Assembly: GCA_016717165.1 (NCBI GenBank)
Contig: JADKGA010000004.1
Coordinates: 469,220-533,219, forward strand
Direction of reading: 5' to 3'
Source of the DNA: Candidatus Lutibacillus vidarii
Lineage (GTDB): Bacteria; Actinomycetota; Actinomycetes; Actinomycetales; Dermatophilaceae
Length of the DNA stretch: 64,000 nt
The first letter of the stretch is position 1; the number at the start of each line of letters is the position of its first letter. This document shows, piece after piece, positions 26,334 through 34,768 of the stretch. The notes under the pieces are model-generated. The model was not told the origin of the DNA. It made no database searches and was given only the letters and a program-made list of their open reading frames with translations. The translations under genes were made by a program, and so were the position numbers.

Positions 26334-26523
26334 GGCTACTTCCGGAAGCGGCTTGTCGAGCAGAAGAAGCTCTACGTCGTCGTCAAGCTCCCTTCCGTTG
26401 TCCTTCGCGCGCATGCCGGTGTCTCCACCGCCATCCTCTTCACCCGCACCTACTCGGGTGGCACCGACGAGGTCTGATTCCACGACAACCAGGCGCACGG
26501 GTGGGGTCTGGAGGACAAGCGGT
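26334..26523 (+). pseudogene. Fragment of a type I restriction-modification N6-adenine methyltransferase (HsdM)
   Basis: The frame reads YFRKRLVEQKKLYVVVKLPS, then AHAGVSTAILFTRTYSGGTD, then EV-stop-FHDNQAHGWGLEDKR. This matches the conserved C-terminal part of HsdM (LPSGVF...AGVSTAILxFTK...GTDxVWFYDxQADGxSLDDKR), with a TGA where the Trp codon belongs. Both ends of the gene are missing. It indicates that a type I system once stood here. Confidence 0.75.
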
Positions 26524-26634
26524 CGAGTCGGGCAAGTCGATGCCCTGAGGGCCTCGATGGGATCGTAAGTGACAGCTTTCGGTCGAATGGTCGAGTCGCT
26601 GCGGGAGCGGGCGTTATAGGGGAGGCTGTGAGTC

Positions 26635-27735
26635 ATGCCGGTGGAGATGGGGATGTGGCGGATCGACGGGGACACCCCGAAGCGGCTCAGCGCGGCGACG
26701 CTGCCGTCCGAGGCCACCCTGGAGCAGTACCTCGAGAAGGACCCGTCGCTGCTCGGTGAACGGCTTCTCGTCATCGGCCGGCAGGTCCACACGCCCCACG
26801 GAAAGTTCATTGACCTGCTCGCCATGGACGGTGAAGGCAACCTCCACGTCCTCGAGCTCAAACGTGACAAGACCCCTCGCGACGTCGTGGCCCAGGTCCT
26901 CGACTACGGCTCGTGGGTGAGCACGCTCGACCGCGACTCGATCATCGATATCGCCAACGACCATCTCGGCGACGTGGCGTTCGAGGCCGCCTTCGAGGAG
27001 GCGTTCGGCACCTCGGCGCCGGACGAGCTCAACGCAGCACTGCAGCTGACGATCGTCGCCACCGACCTCGACCCAAGCTCCGAGCGGATCGTCACCTATC
27101 TGCGGACCTTCGGCGTCCCCGTCAATGCCGTCTTCTTCTCCTACCTGGAGGACGATGGACGGCGCTACCTCGCCCGCTCGTGGCTGGCGAGGGAGCACGA
27201 GAGCGAGACCGGCGGCGCGGCATACGGGAAGAACAAGAAGGGGAAGCGCGCCGAGTGGAACGGGTGCGACTGGTTCGTATCCTTCGGCGCCGACACGGGT
27301 GGCCGTCAGTGGGAGGACGCGCGCAAGTACGGATTCGTCTCGGCCGGCGGCGACGCGTGGTACTCGCGGACTCTGCGCAACGTTCCGGTGGGGGCACGCG
27401 TCAACGTGTCCATCCCCCAGCGGGGATACGTCGCGGTCGGTGACGTGACAGGTCCGGCGCAACGCTTCGACTCCGTACAGGTGACCGTTGACGGGCACGT
27501 GGTGCGGCTCGCCGACCAGCAGCTCATCGGCACGTATGAGCACGGCGCGAACGGTATGACGGAGACCGACGACGTGGCCGAGTGGGTCGTGCCGGTGCGT
27601 TGGCTCACGACCGTGCCGGCTGAGCAGGCCTACTGGGAGAAGGGCATGTTCGCCAACCAGAACAGCGCCTGCAAGCTGCGCCAGGAGTTCACCCTTGAGC
27701 GGTTGGCGCAGCGCTTCCGTCTCGGTGACGAATGA
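26635..27735 (+). CDS. NucS/DUF91-like PD-(D/E)XK nuclease protein
   Basis: 366 residues, ATG at 26635. Residues of about 25-110 form a DUF91/NucS-type nuclease domain: RQVHTPHGKFIDLLAMD (D) and LHVLELKRDKTPRDVVAQVLDY (ExK) are the metal-binding positions. The remaining 250 residues, including a WFVSFGAD...WEDARKYGFVSAGG domain, are conserved in this family but of unknown role. It lies between the HsdM and HsdR fragments and ahead of an ATPase gene. It probably acts on DNA in defence; cleavage specificity is unknown. Confidence 0.8.
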   Translation: MPVEMGMWRIDGDTPKRLSAATLPSEATLEQYLEKDPSLLGERLLVIGRQVHTPHGKFIDLLAMDGEGNLHVLELKRDKTPRDVVAQVLDYGSWVSTLDRDSIIDIANDHLGDVAFEAAFEEAFGTSAPDELNAALQLTIVATDLDPSSERIVTYLRTFGVPVNAVFFSYLEDDGRRYLARSWLAREHESETGGAAYGKNKKGKRAEWNGCDWFVSFGADTGGRQWEDARKYGFVSAGGDAWYSRTLRNVPVGARVNVSIPQRGYVAVGDVTGPAQRFDSVQVTVDGHVVRLADQQLIGTYEHGANGMTETDDVAEWVVPVRWLTTVPAEQAYWEKGMFANQNSACKLRQEFTLERLAQRFRLGDE

Positions 27736-27769
27736 GGGCTGTCCCCAGCTAGCGATCGCACCTGTGACA

Positions 27770-27793
27770 CTGTGCAACTCTACAGTTGCACAG
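27770..27793. promoter_or_regulatory. Perfect 10-bp palindrome upstream of the AlbA_2 gene, likely operator
   Basis: CTGTGCAACT and AGTTGCACAG are separated by CTAC, 28 bases before the GTG at 27821. Related half-sites (GTGACACTGTG and CAACTGTGTCA) flank it on both sides. AlbA_2/ATPase proteins often regulate their own promoter, so this is a good candidate for an autoregulatory site. Confidence 0.55.
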
Positions 27794-27820
27794 GTGCACC
27801 AACTGTGTCATGGTGTCCAT

Positions 27821-29614
27821 GTGACTCTGACGGCTGACGCCTTCCAAGACCTCGTGGAAGAGCTGCGGGACCACGGCGGCGACAAGACCAACGTCGAGGT
27901 CAAGCTTGGGGCAGGCGGGTGCCCCCGGTTGGGGGAGACGTTGTCTGCGTTCGGCAACATGCCATCCGGCGGACTCATCGTCGTCGGCCTCGACGAAGCC
28001 AGCGACTTCGATCCGGTGGGCGTCGCCGACCCGACAGCGATCGAGGCGGGGATTGCCTCACAGGCACGCAACTCGGTGGTGCCCCCGGTCCAAGTGACGT
28101 TCGACCGCGTCAGCACCGAAGGCGCAGTGATCGTCGTGGCACGCGTGAACCCACTCACCTTGAGCCAGCGACCCTGCCGTCACCAAGGCAACGCCTACCT
28201 GCGCCAGGCCGACGGCGACTATCGGATGAGCGAGCCGGAGGTCCAGCAGATCCTCGCGCTGCGGGACCGGCCCCGGTTCGACGCTGCGGCCGTCCCGGGC
28301 ACTCAGCTGTCCGACCTCGATCCCGACCTGACGCAGGCCTATGTCGCAGCCGTTCGGTCCTCGACTCGTCGGCTCGCCGACGCGTCGAATGAAGCGGTGC
28401 TGCGCCATCGAGGCGTCCTCGTCCCGCAGGGACCCGAGCTGACTGTCGCCGGCCTTTATGCACTGGGGGCGTACCCGCAGCAGTTCGCGCCCAGCCTGGC
28501 TATCACCGCCGCGGTCCACCTCGACCCGAGGACCGGTGCGCGGACCCGCGATCTTGTCCACCTCGACGGCCCCATACCGGCGCTGCTCGAGGACGCGATG
28601 GCCTGGGTCGTTCGCAACACAAGAGCCACCATCCGATACGGCCAGGATGGCCACGCCCGTGAGGAATACGAGATCCCTGCCGTCGCCGTCCGTGAGCTCG
28701 TGGCAAACGCCCTCGTCCATCGCGACCTCAGCCCGCACACCCAAGGCAAGCGGGTGGAGATCCGTCTCACGGGCGACCTCCTCGTCATTAGTAACCCTGG
28801 CGGTCTCTGGGGTATCGATCAGGCCCAGTTGGGCCGTCCGCTCGGCAAGTCGGCGGTCAACGAGTTCCTCTACGAGATCTGCAAGTTGGTGCGCACTGAG
28901 TCAGGTGCTCGCGTCATCGAAGGCGAGGGCGGCGGCATCCGCGACGCCCAATTGGCGATGACGAAGGCGAACCTCCGCCCCCCGCGGTTCATCGACAAGG
29001 GCGTCTCCTTCACAGCCCTGCTTCCCCGTCACTCGCTCATCGCCGAGCGTGATCTCATGTGGCTCTCGGGGGTCGATCGCGATGGCCGTCTCACCGACGT
29101 GCAGCGCCGACTCGTGGTTTCCATGCGTCACGGCACGGAGTGGACGAACGGCATGGTGCGAGCGGAGTTCGCCCCGATGGACTCCCTCGTGGCCCGTGCG
29201 GAGTTGCAGGGGCTCGTCAACGCCGGGCTGGCAGAGTCCAGCGGGGAGCGTGGGCAGACCACCTACCGCCTGGCGTCCACGCTGGAACTCAACGGGGAGC
29301 GCACTGAGAGACCCCTCGTGGTGGTCACCCCCACGCCAACCGCGACCGACACCTCAGTCCCCCTCTTCTCCGATGGGCCTACCACCAACCCGGCTTCGCC
29401 CGGCTCCCCCGGTGCATCGGTGACCAGGCATGGACCTGCGATCTGGGCGGCCCTTGCGCGAGGTCCGTTGAGTGCCCGAAGCCTGACGACCACCACGGGC
29501 TTATCCGTCCATCAGATCCGCAACGCCCTTGCGGCGTTGGACAAGCACGGTTGGCTCACCGTGCACGGGGGCTGGGGACACCGTGGAACTACCTACGAGC
29601 GCCGGTCGCCGTGA
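27821..29614 (+). CDS. AlbA_2 (Schlafen-type) and GHKL-ATPase protein with winged-helix tail
   Basis: 597 residues from the GTG at 27821. The N-terminal AlbA_2 domain has NVEVKLGAGGCPRL, ETLSAFGNMPSGGLIVVGL and the QGNAYLRQADGDYRMS block. A GHKL ATPase-like domain follows (AVRELVANALVHRDLSPH as the N box, VISNPGGLWG as the G1 box). A C-terminal winged-helix closes the protein (GPLSARSLTTTTGLSVHQIR). Such proteins are frequent accessory genes inside type I restriction loci and may act as DNA-binding regulators or sensors. Here the flanking hsd genes are dead but this gene is open and full length. Confidence 0.82.
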   Translation: MTLTADAFQDLVEELRDHGGDKTNVEVKLGAGGCPRLGETLSAFGNMPSGGLIVVGLDEASDFDPVGVADPTAIEAGIASQARNSVVPPVQVTFDRVSTEGAVIVVARVNPLTLSQRPCRHQGNAYLRQADGDYRMSEPEVQQILALRDRPRFDAAAVPGTQLSDLDPDLTQAYVAAVRSSTRRLADASNEAVLRHRGVLVPQGPELTVAGLYALGAYPQQFAPSLAITAAVHLDPRTGARTRDLVHLDGPIPALLEDAMAWVVRNTRATIRYGQDGHAREEYEIPAVAVRELVANALVHRDLSPHTQGKRVEIRLTGDLLVISNPGGLWGIDQAQLGRPLGKSAVNEFLYEICKLVRTESGARVIEGEGGGIRDAQLAMTKANLRPPRFIDKGVSFTALLPRHSLIAERDLMWLSGVDRDGRLTDVQRRLVVSMRHGTEWTNGMVRAEFAPMDSLVARAELQGLVNAGLAESSGERGQTTYRLASTLELNGERTERPLVVVTPTPTATDTSVPLFSDGPTTNPASPGSPGASVTRHGPAIWAALARGPLSARSLTTTTGLSVHQIRNALAALDKHGWLTVHGGWGHRGTTYERRSP

Positions 29615-29772
29615 GGGGCAACTTGGACCTCGTGCCAGCGGACTGGGGAGAGAGCCGCGACGAGGCGATTCGAGCCAGAACCTGCGGCCGAAATGACCCC
29701 GGTCGTGCGTCTTCTATGTGCGGCGCGTTGTCGAGAAGGTAGTCGTCAGGGTCTTCGACCTTCGAACGGCTG

Positions 29773-29990
29773 ACAGTCCCCTACAAGTCGGACCTGGCGG
29801 CACGCCTCGGGGATAGCGGTATTCGAGCCGCTGTCGGCTCCGAGGCGGCGGCGAAGGCTGATGCGATCCGCAAGGTCGGCAACGTTGCTGTCCACGAGAG
29901 CCGTGGCGTAACGACGCAGACGGCCCTCAACGTGCTCCGGCAACTTTCGTCGCGGCAATCCCGAGGTCCGATGGTCTTCTTGGTAACTCG
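29773..29990 (+). pseudogene. Fragment of a type I restriction HsdR N-terminal DUF4145 region
   Basis: The frame reads PYKSDLAARLGDSGIRAAVG, then ADAIRKVGNVAVHESRGV, then TTQTALNVLRQL. This fits the DUF4145-type segment found in many HsdR subunits (LRxxGNxAVH...ALxxLRxL). No helicase or nuclease part remains. With the HsdM fragment at 26334-26523 it marks the two sides of a lost type I locus. Confidence 0.6.
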
Positions 29991-30036
29991 GGGTGGCGGA
30001 CCTGCCCGAGCGCCCGTGCTTCACACCCGCTCGGGG

Positions 30037-30465
30037 TCAGCGGAGCGGGTCCACCCAGGGCACGTCAGCGAATCGGCCGAAGTCGGCGTCGTTGGAGTGG
30101 ATCGTCCCGCCGAACTCCACGGCATACGCCGCGAGCTGAGCATCCGTGGCGAGGTTGGCCCCCGTGCCCACCCGCTCGAGCAGCCGCAGGGCCACCCCGA
30201 CATGCTCGGGTCCGGGGGTGAGGAACTGCACCTGGGGCCGCGCCAGCCATTCGCGCACGTACTCCCGGACAGCCGCGACCGACAGCGGGGCTTCGTGGAT
30301 TCGGGCGCTCGTGGCGAGCCGGACGAAGCCGAAGATCGCCGGTGCGGTGAGCCCTACCGTTTCGGCGCCATTGAGCGCGCCGGTCAGCCACTGCACCGCC
30401 CGCTCATGCTGTGGGTAGCCGTCGAACACGGCATACACGAGCAGGTTGACGTCGGGGATGATCAC
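30037..30465 (-). CDS. VapC-type PIN-domain toxin
   Basis: 142 residues, ATG at 30465, overlapping the antitoxin stop as ATGA. The PIN residues are visible: D5 in MIIPDVNLLVYA, a Glu/Asp-poor middle with PAIFGFVRLATS, then TDAQLAAYAVEFGGTIHSND and DFGRF with the acidic cluster. VapC toxins cleave RNA, often initiator tRNA or 23S rRNA. It probably forms an active pair with the gene at 30462-30719. Confidence 0.88.
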   Translation of the reverse strand: MIIPDVNLLVYAVFDGYPQHERAVQWLTGALNGAETVGLTAPAIFGFVRLATSARIHEAPLSVAAVREYVREWLARPQVQFLTPGPEHVGVALRLLERVGTGANLATDAQLAAYAVEFGGTIHSNDADFGRFADVPWVDPLR

Positions 30466-30719
30466 GCGTCGCGCCCAGCGACGAGCGCGTCATCCTCGAG
30501 CTCATCGGCCAGTCGGTTGAGCGCGGTCACGTCGATGCCCGGACGCACGCCGGAGTGGTGAACCCGCACGCTGTATGGCGTGGCGGCCGGCCCGGGCGCG
30601 GACAGGCCGCGCCGCACGGCCTCGTTGACGACCTGCTTGAACGTCTTGCGCTCGCGGTGCTGGGCGTCGCTGATGAGCCGAGCCACGTCGTCATCGAGGG
30701 TGATGGTCGTCCTCACCAA
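30462..30719 (-). CDS. VapB-type ribbon-helix-helix antitoxin
   Basis: 85 residues if started at the TTG at 30719; a GTG one codon later is equally possible. RTTITLDDDVARLISDAQ is a ribbon-helix-helix strand and helix, and the C-terminal half would bind the toxin. Upstream, TATGAT lies 4 bases before the start, which suggests a leaderless transcript. Repeated ATGATGCC words at 30721-30755 are likely binding sites for autoregulation. Confidence 0.85.
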   Translation of the reverse strand: MVRTTITLDDDVARLISDAQHRERKTFKQVVNEAVRRGLSAPGPAATPYSVRVHHSGVRPGIDVTALNRLADELEDDALVAGRDA

Positions 30720-30843
30720 GGCATCATAGCATCAAGGTTGCAGGCATCATGATGTCTCCAGAGCAGACCGCGACGGTCACGCGCGGCGAGCGCACCACGG
30801 AGCAAGAGGTGACGCGCCGCCCCGAACCTGCTGTGATGGGGCG

Positions 30844-32619
30844 ATGGCTGGAAGGGACCGCCGCCGGCGCCATACACCGCATCGGTCGAGCACACGCAAA
30901 CCGCACCAGCCCAGGCACCACACCGACGACGCATCCCCCGTCGAGGCCCAGCCGCTCATCCGCATGCTCCGCGACTCGTTGCGGTCACCGGACCCCACGA
31001 CGATCCTCGTCACCGGGACGATGGTCGCCATCATGGCGATCGACCCCGACCGCCATGAGTACCCCGTCGGCGCTCAGCTGCTCGAGAGCTTCTTCGACGT
31101 CGATATCGCCGAGATCACCGCCGTTCTCCATCTGGCCGCGGTGCTCACCGAGGACGACCTGCTCCGCACCCGCATCCAGCGCGAGCTGGCCGGGCGCCGC
31201 CAGCCGGTGCCGCCGATGGTGCGCGACCTGGCCGCGGCCCGCGCCGTCGAGGCGTGGTTCATGACCGATGATCTCGGCGACGGCGACAACATCATGCTCG
31301 GTCTTCGCTGGCCCGGTGGCGAGGTGGCCACCTTCGTGGTCTACATCGACCACAACCTCGGCACGATCATCAAGGACGCCTTCATCATCGGCGACGAGGT
31401 CGAGGACGTCCGCTCGCGCTACGCCGAGCTCATCGCCGAGAGCGGGCGCGGCATACCTCCTGTTCCCATGGAGCTTGGTGACGCGCGAGACCGCATCGAG
31501 GACGCTCTGACGAGGTATGTCGCCCGCGGATACGCCGAGGAGCAGCACCAGTTCTACCCGGACGAAGAGGTCCAGACGTGGCCCCAGTGCGCCACACTCC
31601 TCAACCACTTCGTCGAGTCGATGCCGCCTGGACCCGGGCTCCCCGAGCGCGATCCGCAGGTCGATGCCACCGCCATCGAGTCGGCCTTCGAGGACTTCGC
31701 CGACTCGCCTGAGGCCGTGCTGCTGCAGACGGGGCCGTCGTCCGAGGCGGCCGCGGGGGCGGCTCTCACGCTGCTCAGCTTCGCCTCCTTCCATGCCGGT
31801 GACCCGCTGCGGTGGAGCCATGTCACGGTCGAGATCTGTATGACGCAGGCGATGCCCGCCAACCCCGCCGTCGCCGACGAGGTTCTCGACGAGGTGCCCG
31901 ATGTCCTGCGGGCCCTCATCCGGTACGCGCACCGGGTGCGCGGAATCGGCCCTGTCGCGACCGAGGAAACCCTCGGCGCCGTGGATCGCTGGCTGGTGAC
32001 CTTCGAGCAGACTCGGGCCCGGGAGGATGTCCGGGCGCTGCGAGAACAGGTCCTGCGCGAGCTCGCCTATCCGTCGACGACGGCGATCCTCACCGAGATC
32101 CTCGAGAACGCGGTCGGGGGGCCGGACGCCCTCGCGTCGCTGGACTCGGCTCCGCTCCGGGACGAGGCTCTCGACCTACGCAGCGTCCCCGCCGACCTTC
32201 ACCCCGTCCTGTCGGAGATCGATGAGTATGTCGATGCGCTGGTCCGCGACTGGACGTTCGCGGCGCTCGACGTCGAGTTCCGCACCGCGTGTCGGCGCTT
32301 TCTCAGTTGTGCAGCCGAAACTGACCCGTCGGTCTTTCGCCGCCGGGCCAAGACGGTCAACACCGCAGCCGCCCTCGTGTGGGTGGTCGGTCGTGCCAAC
32401 GAGCTCGTCGGCTACGCACCTGCCCCCGTGCGGACCGGGGACCTGATGGCCTGGTTCGGCGTGAGCGGACCGCCGTCGAGCCGAGCGGACTCCTTGCTGC
32501 GAGCGTTCGGCGCGCCGCCTGGCTATGGACCGGTCCTGCCGCTCGGGTCGCCCGATGTCCTCGTCGGCGCCCAGCGGTCCAGGCTGATCCGGCGCCGCGA
32601 CACGGGAACGTGGACCTGA
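30844..32619 (+). CDS. Unknown protein with a C-terminal DUF6398-like domain
   Basis: 591 residues from the ATG at 30844; ATG 30964 is a reasonable later start because the first 40 residues are basic and low-complexity. The body is acidic and helical, with two parts (residues 50-330 and 330-590). The end (FRTACRRFLSCAAETDP ... VVGRANELVGYAPAPVRTGDLMAWFGVSG) fits DUF6398, found in plasmid and SEC-C-associated proteins of unknown function. Native-looking CATAC usage suggests long residence in this genome. There is no partner gene. Confidence 0.6.
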   Translation: MAGRDRRRRHTPHRSSTRKPHQPRHHTDDASPVEAQPLIRMLRDSLRSPDPTTILVTGTMVAIMAIDPDRHEYPVGAQLLESFFDVDIAEITAVLHLAAVLTEDDLLRTRIQRELAGRRQPVPPMVRDLAAARAVEAWFMTDDLGDGDNIMLGLRWPGGEVATFVVYIDHNLGTIIKDAFIIGDEVEDVRSRYAELIAESGRGIPPVPMELGDARDRIEDALTRYVARGYAEEQHQFYPDEEVQTWPQCATLLNHFVESMPPGPGLPERDPQVDATAIESAFEDFADSPEAVLLQTGPSSEAAAGAALTLLSFASFHAGDPLRWSHVTVEICMTQAMPANPAVADEVLDEVPDVLRALIRYAHRVRGIGPVATEETLGAVDRWLVTFEQTRAREDVRALREQVLRELAYPSTTAILTEILENAVGGPDALASLDSAPLRDEALDLRSVPADLHPVLSEIDEYVDALVRDWTFAALDVEFRTACRRFLSCAAETDPSVFRRRAKTVNTAAALVWVVGRANELVGYAPAPVRTGDLMAWFGVSGPPSSRADSLLRAFGAPPGYGPVLPLGSPDVLVGAQRSRLIRRRDTGTWT

Positions 32620-32779
32620 TCTGCGGCGCGAGCGACCCTGTTGGTTGGGCGTGACGGTCGGCTCAGTCACCCCTTCAGACGCGCCACCGCAGACTCCACG
32701 CGCTTGGCCGAGCTGCCCGATGGCCCGCATCCGCTGGGGCGTTCGGGCTAGCCTTACGCGGGAACGAAGGAGGACGTGA

Positions 32780-34570
32780 ATGGCGAAATACTCGGTAACC
32801 CAGTTGGCCGTGTCGCAGCTGTTGACCGACGTCAAGAGCGACCGGATCGCAATCCCCGAGCTTCAGCGTCCCTTTGTCTGGGACAGCATCAAGGTCCGGG
32901 ACCTGATGGACTCCCTCTACAAGGGTTACCCGGTCGGCTATCTGATTACCTGGCAGTCGGTGGGCGCGAAGCTCAAGGGCGGTCAGGTGGCGGCCCACCA
33001 GCAGATTCTCATCGACGGGCAGCAGCGCATCACGGCCCTCCGTGCGGCAGTGGCGGGCCTTCCGGTGATCGACAGGAGGTATCGGTCCATCCGGATCGTC
33101 ATCGCGTTCAACCCGATCACGGAGGAGTTCGCGACGCTCACACCGTTCATCCGGAGGAACCCTCAGTGGATCCCGGACATCAGCGAGTACTTCAACACTG
33201 AATCCTCGCTGTCCTTCGCGCGTGACTACCTGGAGCGGAACCCGGACGTCGACGCGAGGACTTTCGAGACCAACCTGACCCGCCTGGAGAGGATTCAGAA
33301 CGCCCAGATCGGCATCATCGGTCTCGCCGATGACCTCGACGTTGAGACCGTGTCGGAGATCTTCATCAGGATAAACTCCAAAGGCGTGCCGCTCAGCAGC
33401 GCGGACTTCGCGATGAGCAAGATCGCGACATACGGTGATCGCGGCCGCAACCTGCGCAAGCTGATCGACTACTTCTGCCATCTGGCCGTGGCCCCGCACG
33501 CCTACGCCGACATCAGGGAGAACGACACCGAGTTCGCCGCGTCGCCCTACCTCAAAGCGATCGATTGGCTGAAGGACGAGTCTGAGGATCTCTACGATCC
33601 GGAGTACAGCGACGTCATCCGCGTCGCGGGGCTGGTGGGGTTCAGCCGTGGCAAGGCGTCGAGCATCGTCAGCGAGCTCTCGGGCCGTGACCCCGAGACG
33701 CGAAAGGTCGACCAGGAGCTGATCCCCCTCGCCTACGACAAGCTCGAGCGGGCACTCCTTCAGATCGTGAGGAAGTACCACTTCGACAACTTCCTCATGG
33801 TCATCAAGTCCGCCGGCTTCATCTCCCCCGGCATGGTGAACTCGCGCAACGCACTGAACTTCGCCTACGCCCTCTACCTCCGGCTTCGCGAGGACCAGGC
33901 GATGAGCGAGGGCGAGCGCAAGCGGACGGTGAAGCGCTGGTTCGTGATGTCCATGCTCACCGGTCGCCACTCTGTGAGTTTCGAGTCGACCTGGGAGCAG
34001 GACATCCGCCGGATCACCGATCAGGGAGCCGCGAACTACCTCAAGCAGATTGAGGAGTCCGACCTCTCGGACGCCTTCTGGGCGGTGACTCTGCCGGCAT
34101 CCCTCGAGACGACGAGCACCGTGAGCCCGTTCTTCCAGACCTTCCTTGCTGCCCAGGTGGCCAACAACTTCCGGGGCTTCCTGTCACGGAGCATCACGGT
34201 GACGGCGATGACCCAGCAGTCCGGCGACATCCACCACATCGTCCCCAAGGACTACCTGCAGAAGCACGGATACCCCGACCGCGGAGACTACAACCAGGTC
34301 GCCAACTTCGCGCTGACCGAGACCTCGGTCAACATCAGCATCAGTAACAAGCCTCCGGCGGAGTACATGGCGGAGGTGGCCAGACAGCTCGAGACCGGAA
34401 TTCTCACCCTTGGCGAGATCACGGACCCGACAGACCTGGCGAGGAACCTGAGCGAGAATGCCATCCCAGCGCACCTCGCCGAGGTCACGGCAGGGGGCTA
34501 CCGAGAGTTCCTGAGCCAGCGGCGCAAGCTGATGGCCTCAGTCATTCGCGACTACTACCAGTCGCTCTGA
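32780..34570 (+). CDS. GmrSD-type DUF262/HNH nuclease protein
   Basis: 596 residues, ATG at 32780 with AAGGAGG upstream. The DUF262 domain has IPELQRPFVWDS and ILIDGQQRITAL (the DGQQR motif). The C-terminal DUF1524-like HNH region reads SGDIHHIVPKDYLQKHG. Proteins with this pair are single-chain relatives of GmrSD, which cuts modified phage DNA using nucleotide-dependent activity. The stop codon is the first part of the direct repeat made by the IS insertion that follows. It is intact and is a good candidate for an active type IV-like defence gene. Confidence 0.88.
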   Translation: MAKYSVTQLAVSQLLTDVKSDRIAIPELQRPFVWDSIKVRDLMDSLYKGYPVGYLITWQSVGAKLKGGQVAAHQQILIDGQQRITALRAAVAGLPVIDRRYRSIRIVIAFNPITEEFATLTPFIRRNPQWIPDISEYFNTESSLSFARDYLERNPDVDARTFETNLTRLERIQNAQIGIIGLADDLDVETVSEIFIRINSKGVPLSSADFAMSKIATYGDRGRNLRKLIDYFCHLAVAPHAYADIRENDTEFAASPYLKAIDWLKDESEDLYDPEYSDVIRVAGLVGFSRGKASSIVSELSGRDPETRKVDQELIPLAYDKLERALLQIVRKYHFDNFLMVIKSAGFISPGMVNSRNALNFAYALYLRLREDQAMSEGERKRTVKRWFVMSMLTGRHSVSFESTWEQDIRRITDQGAANYLKQIEESDLSDAFWAVTLPASLETTSTVSPFFQTFLAAQVANNFRGFLSRSITVTAMTQQSGDIHHIVPKDYLQKHGYPDRGDYNQVANFALTETSVNISISNKPPAEYMAEVARQLETGILTLGEITDPTDLARNLSENAIPAHLAEVTAGGYREFLSQRRKLMASVIRDYYQSL

Positions 34571-34768
34571 GGTCGACCTTGTTGGGCCCTCGCCAGGGCG
34601 GCAGCGCCCATCCCGGAAGCTGGACCCTCTCAGCTGGCGCGGAAGCGGTCGTACCGCAGGGTCAGCAGCTCGACGTCGGGCCGTTGGCTGCGGCTACTTG
34701 GCACCACCCGCAGCGGCATCCCGTGGAGCCCCTTGAGCCCGTGCTCGAGCAGCGGGCCGTCGGTCTCC
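34566..34768. repeat. About 200-bp direct repeat, left copy
   Basis: It is identical base for base, by eye, to 36532-36734. It contains the last bases of the GmrSD-like gene and a duplicate of the final 139 bases of the HNH gene at 36596-37504. The two copies flank the IS1634-family element precisely, so they represent its target duplication. Confidence 0.93.

Noticed and set aside
27905..27940. Further copy of the dispersed G/C palindrome inside the AlbA_2 gene
   Set aside because: The encoded residues are the normal AlbA_2 motif in the right place, so the resemblance is due to codon choice and not an insertion.
32675..33970. Long minus-strand reading frame opposite the GmrSD-type gene
   Set aside because: It is a shadow of the plus-strand gene: the plus frame has DGQQR and HNH motifs and a ribosome binding site; the minus frame has none.
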